64,000 nucleotides of DNA from Merdicola sp963557785 (GTDB lineage Bacteria; Bacillota; Clostridia; TANB77; CAG-508). The first letter of the stretch is position 1. Each line of letters opens with the position of its first letter. The stretch covers positions 124,001-188,000 of the forward strand of contig CAUWBF010000002.1 of NCBI GenBank assembly GCA_963557785.1, read 5' to 3'. A program made the position numbers and the translations under genes. The notes beneath the pieces are model-generated. The model did no database searches. It saw only the letters and a program-made list of their open reading frames with translations, and was not told the DNA's origin. Below, in pieces: positions 1-9,300 of this stretch.

Positions 1-1454
1 CTCATGGACATGAAGATCATATAGGCTCAATACCATATTTATTAAAACAAATAAATGTACCAATATATGCAACTAAATTAACAGTAGGATTAATAAAAAA
101 CAAACTAGAAGAACATAAACTTTTAAAATCAACTAAATTAGTAGAAGTTACACAAGGGCAAACTATAACTCTAGGAAAATTCAAAATAGAATTTATAAGA
201 AGTTCACATAGTATACCAGATTCTGTAATACTAGCTATTACAACAAAAGCCGGTACAATTGTTCATACTGGAGATTTTAAAGTTGATTATACACCAATAG
301 ATGGTCAAGTAATGGATTTTGGAAGACTTGCAGAATTAGGAAATAAAGGCGTGTTAGCACTTATGTCTGATAGTACAAACGCTGAAAGAAAAGGATATAC
401 AATGTCTGAAAGTACAGTTGGAGAAGTATTTGAAAGATTGTTCCAAAACTGTACAAAGAGAATAGTTGTAGCAACATTTGCTTCAAATGTTCATAGAGTA
501 CAACAGATTGTAAATTCAGCAGTAAGACATAACAGAAAAATAGCTGTATGTGGTAGAAGTATGATAAATATGATAAATACAGCAAGAGAATTAGACTATA
601 TAAATGCACCAGATAATTTATTTATAGATATTGATATGATAAAAAATTATCCTGATGAGCAATTAGTTATTATAACTACAGGTAGCCAAGGTGAAACAAT
701 GTCTGCTTTAACTAGAATGGCATCTGGAGAACACAAAAAAGTAGAAATAACACCAAATGATTTAGTTATAATATCAGCAACTCCAATACCAGGAAATGAA
801 AAATTAGTTTCAAAAGTAATAGATGATTTAATGCAAATTGGAGCAGAAGTTATATACAGTTCTTTAGAAGATATACATGTTTCAGGACATGCTTGCCAAG
901 AAGAACAAAAATTAATGTTGGCTTTAGTTAAACCAAAATACTTTATTCCAGTTCATGGTGAATATAGACAATTAAGAGCACATAGTGAAACAGCAAAAAG
1001 TATGGGAATAGATAAAGACAATATATTTATGATGACAAATGGTAGAGTTCTTGAACTAAGCGAAAAAGAAGCTAAATTTACAAGCACAGTTCCATCTGGA
1101 AGAATATTAGTAGATGGTTTAGGAATAGGTGATGTTGGAAATATTGTTTTAAGAGATAGACAACACTTATCACAAGATGGTTTAATAATAATAGTTATGA
1201 CTATGGATTCAAGTACAGGTACAGTAATTGCAGGACCGGATGTAATATCTAGAGGATTTGTATATGTAAGAGAATCTGAAAATTTAATGGATGATGTAAA
1301 GAGTGTAATTAGATACGAAATAGAAAAATGCGAAGAAAAGCATATAACAGATTGGTCTACAATAAAATCTACATTAAGAGAAAATTTAAGAGATTATATA
1401 TTCCAAAAAACAAAGAGAAACCCTATGATATTACCAATAATAATGGAAATTTAA
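1..1454 (+). CDS. rnj: Ribonuclease J, 5'-truncated by window edge
   Basis: This is the 3' part of an RNase J gene. The frame is open from base 3 and gives about 483 residues; the family is usually about 555, so roughly 70 N-terminal residues lie outside the window. RNase J is a cytoplasmic metallo-beta-lactamase/beta-CASP nuclease with 5'-3' exo- and endonuclease activity in mRNA turnover and RNA maturation. The first visible residues are HGHEDHIG, the zinc-binding HxHxDH motif. Further on are HTGDFK (metal-ligand Asp region), SDSTNAE, the beta-CASP motif SGHA and the late HGEYRQL motif, followed by the RNase J C-terminal domain. gltX follows after 25 bp and may be cotranscribed. Confidence 0.93.
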   Translation, partial: HGHEDHIGSIPYLLKQINVPIYATKLTVGLIKNKLEEHKLLKSTKLVEVTQGQTITLGKFKIEFIRSSHSIPDSVILAITTKAGTIVHTGDFKVDYTPIDGQVMDFGRLAELGNKGVLALMSDSTNAERKGYTMSESTVGEVFERLFQNCTKRIVVATFASNVHRVQQIVNSAVRHNRKIAVCGRSMINMINTARELDYINAPDNLFIDIDMIKNYPDEQLVIITTGSQGETMSALTRMASGEHKKVEITPNDLVIISATPIPGNEKLVSKVIDDLMQIGAEVIYSSLEDIHVSGHACQEEQKLMLALVKPKYFIPVHGEYRQLRAHSETAKSMGIDKDNIFMMTNGRVLELSEKEAKFTSTVPSGRILVDGLGIGDVGNIVLRDRQHLSQDGLIIIVMTMDSSTGTVIAGPDVISRGFVYVRESENLMDDVKSVIRYEIEKCEEKHITDWSTIKSTLRENLRDYIFQKTKRNPMILPIIMEI

Positions 1455-1479
1455 TAGAAAATAATAAGGAGAGATTTAT

Positions 1480-3135
1480 ATGAATTATAAAGAATTAGCA
1501 GATTTAATATTTCCAGATGCAAAAGATATTGAATATTATGAGAATAAATATCCAAAAAGAAATTTAAAAGAGGGAGCAGTTGTAACTAGATTTGCTCCAA
1601 GTCCAACAGGATTTATGCATATAGGAGGACTATATCAAGCATTAGTTGCAAGAACAGTAGCTAAAAAAACAGATGGAGTATTTTTCTTAAGAGTAGAAGA
1701 TACTGATCAAAAAAGGGAAATAGAAAATGGAGTAACAGATATAGTAAATTCATTAAAAGATTTTAATATGGCTCCTGACGAAGGAATGATAACAGATACA
1801 GAAGAAATAGGAGAATATGGACCATACAAACAATCTTTAAGAAAAGATATATATCAAGCATATGCTAAATATATGTTAGAACAAGGAAAAGCATATCCAT
1901 GTTTTGCAACACAAGAGGAATTAGACGAAATGAGGGCAAAACAAGAAGCAGCAAAAGTAAGAACAGGATATTATGGAGTATGGGCTAAATATAGGAATTT
2001 ATCTTTAGATGAAATGGCTGAAAAAATAAAAGCAGGAGTTCCATATATAGTTAGATTTAAATCACAAGGAAGAGAAGATAGAAAAATAAAACACAAAGAT
2101 GTAATAAAAGGCAACGTGGATTTTCCAGAAAATGATCAAGATATAGTTATTATAAAAGCAGATGGACTTCCAACTTATCATTTTGCACATGCTGTTGATG
2201 ATCATTTAATGGGAACAACACATGTAATTAGAAGTGATGAATGGTTATCATCAGTTCCACTACATTTACAATTATTCCAAGAGTTAGGATTTAAAGCTCC
2301 TAAATATGCTCATATTTCTCCAATAATGAAGAATGATAATGGAAATAAGAGAAAATTAAGTAAAAGAAAAGATCCAGAAGCTGCTGTATCATACTATGAA
2401 GAATTAGGAATTCCAAGTGCAGCTGTTAAAGAATATCTATTAAATATAGCTAACTCAACTTTTGAAAATTGGAGAAGACAAAATCCAGATAAAGCAATAG
2501 AAGAATTTGATTTTCAATTAAATAAAATGAGCGTTAGTGGGGCTTTATTTGATATGGTAAAATTACTAGATGTATCAAAGATAGTAATTTCAAAATATAC
2601 AGCTGAAGAAGTATATAAATATTCATTAGCGTGGGCAAAAAGACATGATAGTGAACTTGCAGAAATGTTAGAATCAAATAAAGATTATAGTTTAAAAATA
2701 TTTGGTATAGAAAGAGGAAACAAAAAACCTCGTAAAGATATAGCAAAATGGTCAGATGTTAAAGAAACAATAGAATATATGTATGATGACAAATTTGAAG
2801 AAAAAGAACAAAATTATGAATATCAAACAATTTCTGATAAAGAAAAAATAAACGAAATATTAAATACATATATTGCAGAATATTATGATGAAGATGATGA
2901 AAAACAAGTATGGTTTGATAAAATAAAAGATTTAGCAGGAAGATTAGGATATGCTAAAGAGGTTAAAGAATATAAAGAAAATCCTGAAGCTTTTCCTGGA
3001 CATGTAGGTGATGTGAGTACAGTGCTAAGAGTAGCTTTAACAGGTAGAACTAATACACCAGATATGTACGAAATTATGAAAATAATTGGAAAAGACAGAA
3101 TAAAAAGAAGATTTGAACTAGCAAAAACAAAATAA
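1480..3135 (+). CDS. gltX: Glutamyl-tRNA synthetase
   Basis: Class I aminoacyl-tRNA synthetase that charges tRNA with glutamate in the cytosol. The HIGH-type signature is PSPTGFMHIGG (residues about 40-50) and the KMSKS-type signature is KLSKR (292-296). The 551-residue length is longer than the usual bacterial enzyme of about 480, because of an extended anticodon-binding part rich in charged residues (about 380-520); this longer form occurs in Clostridia. No GlnRS gene is in the window, so whether the enzyme discriminates between tRNAs cannot be judged. The start is supported by AAGGAG 9 bases upstream. A long hairpin follows the gene. Confidence 0.93.
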   Translation: MNYKELADLIFPDAKDIEYYENKYPKRNLKEGAVVTRFAPSPTGFMHIGGLYQALVARTVAKKTDGVFFLRVEDTDQKREIENGVTDIVNSLKDFNMAPDEGMITDTEEIGEYGPYKQSLRKDIYQAYAKYMLEQGKAYPCFATQEELDEMRAKQEAAKVRTGYYGVWAKYRNLSLDEMAEKIKAGVPYIVRFKSQGREDRKIKHKDVIKGNVDFPENDQDIVIIKADGLPTYHFAHAVDDHLMGTTHVIRSDEWLSSVPLHLQLFQELGFKAPKYAHISPIMKNDNGNKRKLSKRKDPEAAVSYYEELGIPSAAVKEYLLNIANSTFENWRRQNPDKAIEEFDFQLNKMSVSGALFDMVKLLDVSKIVISKYTAEEVYKYSLAWAKRHDSELAEMLESNKDYSLKIFGIERGNKKPRKDIAKWSDVKETIEYMYDDKFEEKEQNYEYQTISDKEKINEILNTYIAEYYDEDDEKQVWFDKIKDLAGRLGYAKEVKEYKENPEAFPGHVGDVSTVLRVALTGRTNTPDMYEIMKIIGKDRIKRRFELAKTK

Positions 3136-3143
3136 AATATAAT

Positions 3144-3172
3144 TTGACAAAATAATCTATTAATAATAAACT
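3144..3172 (+). promoter_or_regulatory. Promoter of the GH13 gene
   Basis: TTGACA (3144-3149), a 17-nt spacer and TAAACT (3167-3172), a sigma-A-type promoter. Its spacer and -10 lie inside the left arm of a perfect 18-bp inverted repeat. Confidence 0.6.
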
Positions 3173-3208
3173 AAGTAGTAACTTAGATAGGTTTATTATT
3201 AATAGATT
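3154..3208. repeat. Perfect 18-bp inverted repeat with inner hairpin
   Basis: The arms are AATCTATTAATAATAAAC (3154-3171) and its exact reverse complement (3191-3208). Between them CTAAGT/ACTTAG (3171-3176, 3181-3186) forms an inner stem. A T-rich tract follows (3208-3218). It may terminate gltX transcription, act as an operator for the GH13 gene, or both. Confidence 0.7.
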
Positions 3209-3233
3209 TCTTTTTTGTTAAGGAGGAATTACT

Positions 3234-5096
3234 ATGAAACAAAACGAAAAGATAGTCTTTAATTTTACAGCAATAGAGAAAACAGCAGAAGGAAAGATAA
3301 AACTTGGAGTTGATATCCGGATTGCAATGGAATTAGGATGGATTGAAAAGGTAAGAATTTTAATCAATGAGTATGGTGAAGAAGAAATGGAACACTTTGT
3401 GCCACATGTAAAAAACATGGATGAATATGCGTATTTCTACACTGTACTGTATCTTATGCCAGGACTATATTACTACCATTTTTCTTTAGAATTAAACGGT
3501 ATGTATAATGAAGTTCGGTATGAACCAAAGACAAAAGAATTGTGTATAACAACTAGAACTGATTTACCTGTATGGAAATTGAATGTTGGATTTTCTGTAC
3601 CCAAATGGGCAGTAGGAGCCACAATGTATCACATTTTTCTTGATAGATACAGACGTAGCAATAATAGTTTATTAGTTCCTATGCCTAAAAGAACAATTCA
3701 TAAGGATTGGAATGAACAGCCGGTTATAGGACCAAACTCAGATGAACTGTGGAATGTTGATTTTTATGGTGGAAATCTAGAAGGAATAGAAGAAACCCTA
3801 AAATATATAAAAGGGTTAGGATGTTCAATTATCTATATAAGTCCACTTTGTTTAAGTCAATCTAATCACAGATATGATACATCTGATTATGAATTGGTCG
3901 ATCCATATGCAGGAAACAATGAAAATCTAAAGAAACTTTGCACAGCAGCACATAAGAAAGATATGCATGTAATTATTGATGCAGTATTTAACCATGTTGG
4001 AAATGATAGCAAATACTTTAATGAGTACCATAATTTTAGTACAGTTGGTGCTTATGAAGGAAAAGCGTCTCCATATTATAAATGGTTTAAGAAAGATGGA
4101 GCAGGAAAAATAACATATTGGTGGGGAATGAAAAACCTTCCAGAGTGTGATGGAAACTGTGAAGACTGGAAAAACTATATTTGTGGTGTAGATGGAGTCA
4201 TTGACAAATGGTTTGAATTAGGTATTGATGGATTACGCTTAGATGTAGCAGACGAATTAACAGACGATTTTATTGAAAGCATAAGAATAGCTGTAAAACG
4301 TAATAAGCCAGATGGATTTATTTTAGGTGAAGTATGGAAGAATCCTATGAGAATGCATCGAAAATACTTAGAAGGTGCTAATGGTATGGATAGTGTTATG
4401 AACTATTTACTTTCAGATGCACTAATTAGGTATATAAAATTGGGAGATACAGAAACACTGCAAAATGTTCTTTATCAAATTTTAATGGAGTATCCAGAAA
4501 CTGCAATATTTACTTTAATGAATTTTACGTCTACCCATGATATTTCAAGAATATTGAATATACTTGGAGAGGATAATTTTAAGGCGGATGGAGAATGGAT
4601 ATGGGATTTGAAAGAACATTGTGATTTGATCTGGCAAAAAAATGCAAAACAACTTGGAGGTGCTAACTATAGAAGAGCAAAGAAATTACTAAAAGTATAC
4701 TTAATCATACTTGCATTTATTCCAGGGATACTAACCATATTTTATGGAGATGAGGCAGGAACTCAAGGTATTGGAAACTTGCTAAATAGAAAAACATATC
4801 CATGGAAAAAAAGAGATAAGGATTTAGTAAATTTTGTTAGAAAATTATTGAAGCTCAGAAACAAGTTAGAATTTCTTAGAGAAGCAAATTTAACAAATTA
4901 TATTGTAACTACCAACTTAATTTATCTTGAAAGAAAATGTAACAATGAAGTTGTTTTAGTTGTGGCAAACAGGAGTAATAACACAGAAAAGCCAGATATT
5001 CCTAAAGAATATGAAATGGCAGAAACTATATATACCACACATAATAGTACTAAAGATAAGATTACACCATTTGGTGCAATAATTTTAAAAAAATAA
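3234..5096 (+). CDS. GH13 alpha-amylase family protein, neopullulanase/cyclomaltodextrinase-like
   Basis: Glycoside hydrolase acting on alpha-glucans or maltodextrins. An N-terminal beta-rich, CBM34-like region (about 1-110) precedes the barrel. The four GH13 motifs are visible: DAVFNH (249-254), GLRLDVADE with nucleophile Asp337, GEVW with acid/base Glu366, and FTSTHD with Asp436. The FYGDEAG motif and a C-terminal beta domain follow. The 620-residue length and N-terminal domain fit the neopullulanase, maltogenic amylase and cyclomaltodextrinase subgroup. No signal peptide is seen, so it is probably cytoplasmic. It stands alone, without transporter or regulator genes, and its codon use (CGG, CGC, ATC) is visibly less AT-biased than its neighbours, which hints at transfer. 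Exact substrate is unknown. Confidence 0.88.
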   Translation: MKQNEKIVFNFTAIEKTAEGKIKLGVDIRIAMELGWIEKVRILINEYGEEEMEHFVPHVKNMDEYAYFYTVLYLMPGLYYYHFSLELNGMYNEVRYEPKTKELCITTRTDLPVWKLNVGFSVPKWAVGATMYHIFLDRYRRSNNSLLVPMPKRTIHKDWNEQPVIGPNSDELWNVDFYGGNLEGIEETLKYIKGLGCSIIYISPLCLSQSNHRYDTSDYELVDPYAGNNENLKKLCTAAHKKDMHVIIDAVFNHVGNDSKYFNEYHNFSTVGAYEGKASPYYKWFKKDGAGKITYWWGMKNLPECDGNCEDWKNYICGVDGVIDKWFELGIDGLRLDVADELTDDFIESIRIAVKRNKPDGFILGEVWKNPMRMHRKYLEGANGMDSVMNYLLSDALIRYIKLGDTETLQNVLYQILMEYPETAIFTLMNFTSTHDISRILNILGEDNFKADGEWIWDLKEHCDLIWQKNAKQLGGANYRRAKKLLKVYLIILAFIPGILTIFYGDEAGTQGIGNLLNRKTYPWKKRDKDLVNFVRKLLKLRNKLEFLREANLTNYIVTTNLIYLERKCNNEVVLVVANRSNNTEKPDIPKEYEMAETIYTTHNSTKDKITPFGAIILKK

Positions 5097-5118
5097 AGAT
5101 ATAAATTCTTATCTTTTT
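5095..5118 (+). terminator. Probable terminator after the GH13 gene
   Basis: AAAGATA (5095-5101) pairs with TATCTTT (5110-5116) and runs into five T. The stem is short and AT-rich. Confidence 0.5.
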
Positions 5119-5136
5119 ACTGTTCAGAGGAAAATG

Positions 5137-5165
5137 AAGGGAGGACAAGTTATTTGTCTTCCCTT
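5137..5165. terminator. Strong hairpin downstream of the GH13 gene
   Basis: AAGGGAGGACAA (5137-5148) pairs with TTGTCTTCCCTT (5154-5165), a 12-bp stem with one G-T pair and a 5-nt loop. No T-tract follows, so it may be a processing or backup terminator element. Confidence 0.45.
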
Positions 5166-5247
5166 TCAAAATTTATTTATAAATGTATATACTTTTTTTA
5201 AATATATATGTTATAATTTTTATATAATCGAAAATAGGAGATAATAT

Positions 5248-6357
5248 ATGGATTATTTAAACAATATAATAGATATGTTTAAGAATATTGACTTAAAACA
5301 GATTATTACAATATTAATAGCAATAAGTGTAATTATATTTTTCTATATATTTTGTAATACCTTTTCATATATAATAATAAAGTTATTTAATATTAAGGTA
5401 AAAAGTAAGGAAAAAATAAAAGCTAACCCTTTTTATACCCCATTAAAGATATTTTTTGCATTACTTGGAGTATACATAGGATTAATAATACTAAATTTAA
5501 ATCAAGATATAATGAATTTTGTAAATAAATTATCTAAGATTATAATTACGGTATTAGTTTCAATTGGTTTTGCAGGTATTTTTAATGTAGAATCAGATAC
5601 TATACAAAGAGTTCAAAAAAAATTAAGTATTAGCATAGATGATAATAGATTAAACTTTTTTTGTAAATTAACAAGAGGTATTATTTATGGAATAGCTATT
5701 ATTATAGTGATAATTCAATTAGGATTTGATGTAAAAGGAATATTAACTGGACTTGGTGTAGGTGGTGTAATTATAACATTAGCAGCGCAAGATACGGCTA
5801 AAAATCTCTTTGGAGGTTTAATGTTAATAATAGATAAGCCTTTTGTTGTAGGAGATTGGATACAAACCACAAATTACGAAGGTATAGTAGAAGATATAAC
5901 TTTTAGAAGTACAAGAATTAGAACTTGGGATAACTCACTTGCAAATATTCCAAATGCAGTATTAGCAAATAACTCAATAGTTAACTGTAGTAAAATGGAA
6001 AAAAGAAAATATAAGTTGGATATAAAATTAGATTTAGATACTCCAATGCAAACAGTAAAAAGAGTAATTAGTAAAATTTACTTTATGCTTATTAATCATC
6101 CAAATGTAATAAATGATGATACTTATGTTAAATTTGATACAATTAAAGAAGATGGAATAAATATAATGATATCTGTATTTACTAATTCAACAGATTATGA
6201 TACATATCTAAATGCAAAAGAGAAAATAAACGAAAATATATTGGAAATATTAGAACATGAAAATGTAAAAATTGCATATCAAACAAGTGCAATATTAATA
6301 AAAAATAATCAATTTAATATAAAAAAATTAAAAGAAGATAATAAGAAAGACAGCTAA
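5248..6357 (+). CDS. mscS: Small-conductance mechanosensitive channel (MscS family)
   Basis: Membrane channel that opens under membrane tension and releases solutes during osmotic downshock. Predicted membrane helices lie at about 18-37, 64-83, 94-113 and 143-160. The pore-lining helix and beta-domain entry, GLGVGGVIITLAAQDTAKN to DKPFVVGDWI (about 168-206), are the MscS hallmark. The rest is the cytoplasmic beta and alpha/beta vestibule. The 369-residue length, with one or two extra N-terminal helices compared with E. coli MscS, is common in Firmicutes. The gene is monocistronic and converges on the TetR gene across a shared terminator. Confidence 0.9.
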   Translation: MDYLNNIIDMFKNIDLKQIITILIAISVIIFFYIFCNTFSYIIIKLFNIKVKSKEKIKANPFYTPLKIFFALLGVYIGLIILNLNQDIMNFVNKLSKIIITVLVSIGFAGIFNVESDTIQRVQKKLSISIDDNRLNFFCKLTRGIIYGIAIIIVIIQLGFDVKGILTGLGVGGVIITLAAQDTAKNLFGGLMLIIDKPFVVGDWIQTTNYEGIVEDITFRSTRIRTWDNSLANIPNAVLANNSIVNCSKMEKRKYKLDIKLDLDTPMQTVKRVISKIYFMLINHPNVINDDTYVKFDTIKEDGINIMISVFTNSTDYDTYLNAKEKINENILEILEHENVKIAYQTSAILIKNNQFNIKKLKEDNKKDS

Positions 6358-6370
6358 AGGAGCTGTCTTT
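6346..6370. terminator. Bidirectional terminator, mscS / TetR gene
   Basis: AAAGACAGCT (6346-6355) and AGCTGTCTTT (6361-6370) form a perfect 10-bp stem with a 5-nt loop between two convergent genes, overlapping both 3' ends. Confidence 0.75.
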
Positions 6371-6975
6371 TACTCATCTTTATATTCTAATTCTTTTAAC
6401 CATTGCTTTACCATGTTTAATGGAATAGAATGATTTAATAATAATTCTTTAACCTGACAAGGAGTAGAATCTAAAATCCACTCAGTAAGTTGATCAACAG
6501 GCTTAGGCATTTTTCCGCGAATTTCATTTATTAAACTACATACCATACTATTACAATTAGCTCTTACTAAGAATTCTATTTTATATGTTGGAACTTCTCC
6601 TGTAGAAAATTCAACAATTTTAGAGGATATAAATAGAAATCTATCAAAAAGTAATTGCTCCAAAGAATTCTCGTCCTCACTTTTTAAAGCATTGTAATAA
6701 AATTCGTATTTTTCCTTAAAAATTTCTATAAGATTAAATAGTAAATTTTCAAAGCTAAATTCTTTTTCTATTTTTATTATTGCATTATTCCAATCTTGAA
6801 TATAAATCCAATCTATTAAGTCATATTTATCAATAAAGTATTTATAAAAAATTTGCCTTGTCATATTACAATTAGCTGTAATATCGGTAATAGTCATCTT
6901 TGACAGTGGTTTCCTTTTTATTAAATCAATAGCAGAATTTGCTATTTTATTTCTAGTTTTATCCTTAGCTTTCAT
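6370..6975 (-). CDS. TetR/AcrR-family transcriptional regulator
   Basis: 201-residue DNA-binding protein. The N-terminal helix-turn-helix (about 8-55) contains the pattern MTITDITANCNMTRQIFYKYF, in which the recognition helix and the YKYF turn are typical of TetR regulators. The C-terminal ligand and dimer domain resembles those of TetR proteins related to the dihydroxyacetone-kinase regulator DhaS, but no ligand can be assigned. It is divergent from nrdD, with 152 bp between the starts, so it may control itself and possibly nrdD. The start is supported by AGAGGTGG upstream. Palindromes in the gap are candidate operators. Confidence 0.85.
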   Translation of the reverse strand: MKAKDKTRNKIANSAIDLIKRKPLSKMTITDITANCNMTRQIFYKYFIDKYDLIDWIYIQDWNNAIIKIEKEFSFENLLFNLIEIFKEKYEFYYNALKSEDENSLEQLLFDRFLFISSKIVEFSTGEVPTYKIEFLVRANCNSMVCSLINEIRGKMPKPVDQLTEWILDSTPCQVKELLLNHSIPLNMVKQWLKELEYKDE

Positions 6976-7029
6976 AAAAATCCACCTCTTAAAAAAAATT
7001 TACTTTACAACCTTAAGGGTTATATAGTT

Positions 7030-7050
7030 TTTTTTACAAAAAGTAAAAAA
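7030..7050. promoter_or_regulatory. Candidate operator palindrome between the TetR gene and nrdD
   Basis: TTTTTTAC (7030-7037), a 5-nt centre and GTAAAAAA (7043-7050). It lies midway between divergent genes, one of which encodes a TetR regulator. Assignment is positional only. Confidence 0.4.
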
Positions 7051-7076
7051 TGCAACTTTTTTTATAAAAAAACTAT

Positions 7077-7092
7077 TGATATGATTATATCA
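7077..7092. promoter_or_regulatory. Second palindrome near the nrdD promoter
   Basis: TGATAT-GATT-ATATCA (7077-7092), 6-bp arms, 36 bp before the nrdD start and overlapping a possible -10 (TATGAT). It could be an operator for the adjacent regulator or for a nucleotide- or redox-responsive factor. Confidence 0.35.
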
Positions 7093-7127
7093 CAATAAAG
7101 AAAGAAAATACATAGGAGGAGAAAAAA

Positions 7128-9254
7128 ATGAACGTTGTAAAAAGAGATGGAAGAATTGTAGACTACAATAGGAGTAAAATTGTTATTGCAATTCATAAAG
7201 CAAACGAAGAAGTAGCAGAAAAAGATAAAATATCTGCAGATAAAATAGAAGAAATAGCAGATGTTGTAGAAAACACAAAACGTAAGACGTTACAAGTAGA
7301 AGAGATACAAGATATTATTGAAAAAGAATTAGTAAAAATAAACAAATATGAACTTGCTAAAAAGTACATAATTTATAGATATGAAAGAGCTTTAGTACGT
7401 AAAGCTAATACAACAGATAACTCAATATTAAGCCTTATAAAAAATGATAATAAAGAAGTAATGGAAGAGAATTCTAATAAAAATGCAATCATTGCATCTA
7501 CACAACGTGATTTAATAGCTGGAGAAGTTTCAAAAGATTTAACTAGAAGAGTTTTATTACCAGAAAAAATAAGAAAAGCTCATGATGAAGGGGTATTACA
7601 TTTTCATGATGCGGATTATTTCTTACAACCAATATTCAATTGTTGCTTAATAAATATTGGGGATATGTTAGATAATGGAACAGTAATGAATGGAAAAATG
7701 ATTGAATCTCCAAAGAGTTTTAGAGTAGCTTGTACTGTTATGACTCAAATAATAGCAGCAGTTGCTAGTAGTCAATATGGTGGACAATCTGTAGATATCA
7801 GCCACTTAGGAAAATATTTAAGAAAATCACATGATAAATTAAAAAACAAGTATAAAGAATCATTTGGTGATACTTTATCAGATGATGAAATAGAAAAAAT
7901 GGTTAATATAGGACTAGAAGATGAATTAAAATCAGGTGTACAAACTATTCAATATCAAATAAACACTCTTATGACAACAAATGGACAATCTCCTTTCGTA
8001 ACATTATTCTTAAATTTAAAACAAGATGATGAATATATAGAAGAAAATGCTATGATAATAGAAGAAATATTGACACAAAGAATTAATGGTATAAAAAATG
8101 AAGTAGGAGTATATGTTACACCAGCTTTTCCTAAATTAATATATGTATTAGATGAGCATAACTGCTTAAAAGGTGGAAAATATGATTATTTGACAAAACT
8201 TGCAGTTAAATGTTCAGCAAAAAGAATGTATCCAGACTATATATCAGCTAAACAAATGAGAAAAAATTATGAAGGAAATGTGTTTAGCTGTATGGGATGT
8301 AGAAGCTTCTTATCACCTTGGAAAGATGAAAATGGAAATTATAAATTTGAAGGTAGATTTAATCAAGGTGTAGTAAGCTTAAACTTACCACAAATAGGAA
8401 TAATAGCTAAAGGTGATGAAGAAAAATTCTGGAAATTATTAGATGAAAGACTAGAATTATGTTATGAAGCATTAATGTGTAGACATGAAGCACTAGAAGG
8501 AACTTTATCAGATGTAAGTCCTATACATTGGCAATATGGAGCAATAGCAAGACTTAAAAAAGGCGAAAAAATAGACAAGCTATTACATAATGGATATTCA
8601 ACAATATCTTTAGGATATATAGGATTATATGAATTAACGAAATTAATGAAAGGTGTAAGTCATACAGATCCTGTTGGAGAAGAGTTTGCACTTCGTGTTA
8701 TGAATCATTTACATGATACAACAGAAAGATGGAAAAGAGAAACAGGTATAGGATTTGGATTATATGGAACTCCAGCAGAAAGCTTATGTTATAAATTTGC
8801 AAGAATTGATAAAGAAAAATTTGGAGAAATAAAAGATATAACAGATAAAGGATATTATACAAATTCATATCATGTTGATGTAAGAGAAAAAATAGATGCA
8901 TTTTCTAAATTAAAATTTGAAAGTCAATTTCAACCAATATCTTCAGGAGGAGCTATTTCATATATAGAAGTTCCAAATATGAAAAATAACTTAAAAGCTT
9001 TGGAAGAAGTAGTTAAATTTATATATGATAATATTCAATACGCAGAATTTAATACTAAATCAGATTATTGCCATGTTTGTGGATTCGACGGAGAAATAAT
9101 AATAAACGAAAATAATGAATGGGAGTGTCCAAATTGTGGTAATAAAGATCATAGCAAAATGAATGTAACAAGAAGAACTTGCGGATATTTAGGAGAAAAC
9201 TTCTGGAATGCAGGAAAAACAAAAGAAATAAAATCAAGAGTACTTCACTTATAA
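7128..9254 (+). CDS. nrdD: Anaerobic ribonucleoside-triphosphate reductase (class III)
   Basis: Glycyl-radical enzyme that makes deoxyribonucleotides from NTPs without oxygen. An N-terminal ATP-cone domain (about 1-90, starting MNVVKRDGRIVDYNRSK) provides allosteric control. The central barrel carries the catalytic cysteines. Near the C-terminus a zinc site is made by CHVC and CPNC pairs, followed by RRTCGYLG with the radical glycine at about residue 686. The 708-residue length is normal. The activating radical-SAM enzyme NrdG, usually encoded next door, is absent here. The start has an excellent AGGAGGAG upstream. A strong terminator follows. Confidence 0.96.
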   Translation: MNVVKRDGRIVDYNRSKIVIAIHKANEEVAEKDKISADKIEEIADVVENTKRKTLQVEEIQDIIEKELVKINKYELAKKYIIYRYERALVRKANTTDNSILSLIKNDNKEVMEENSNKNAIIASTQRDLIAGEVSKDLTRRVLLPEKIRKAHDEGVLHFHDADYFLQPIFNCCLINIGDMLDNGTVMNGKMIESPKSFRVACTVMTQIIAAVASSQYGGQSVDISHLGKYLRKSHDKLKNKYKESFGDTLSDDEIEKMVNIGLEDELKSGVQTIQYQINTLMTTNGQSPFVTLFLNLKQDDEYIEENAMIIEEILTQRINGIKNEVGVYVTPAFPKLIYVLDEHNCLKGGKYDYLTKLAVKCSAKRMYPDYISAKQMRKNYEGNVFSCMGCRSFLSPWKDENGNYKFEGRFNQGVVSLNLPQIGIIAKGDEEKFWKLLDERLELCYEALMCRHEALEGTLSDVSPIHWQYGAIARLKKGEKIDKLLHNGYSTISLGYIGLYELTKLMKGVSHTDPVGEEFALRVMNHLHDTTERWKRETGIGFGLYGTPAESLCYKFARIDKEKFGEIKDITDKGYYTNSYHVDVREKIDAFSKLKFESQFQPISSGGAISYIEVPNMKNNLKALEEVVKFIYDNIQYAEFNTKSDYCHVCGFDGEIIINENNEWECPNCGNKDHSKMNVTRRTCGYLGENFWNAGKTKEIKSRVLHL

Positions 9255-9267
9255 TAAAACAAATTAA

Positions 9268-9298
9268 AAAATCCAACTTAATTAATAAGTTGGATTTT
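9268..9298. terminator. Bidirectional terminator, nrdD / transglycosylase gene
   Basis: AAAATCCAACTTA (9268-9280) pairs with TAAGTTGGATTTT (9286-9298) around a 5-nt loop. T-runs flank both sides of the stem between convergent genes. Confidence 0.85.
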
Positions 9299-9300
9299 TT

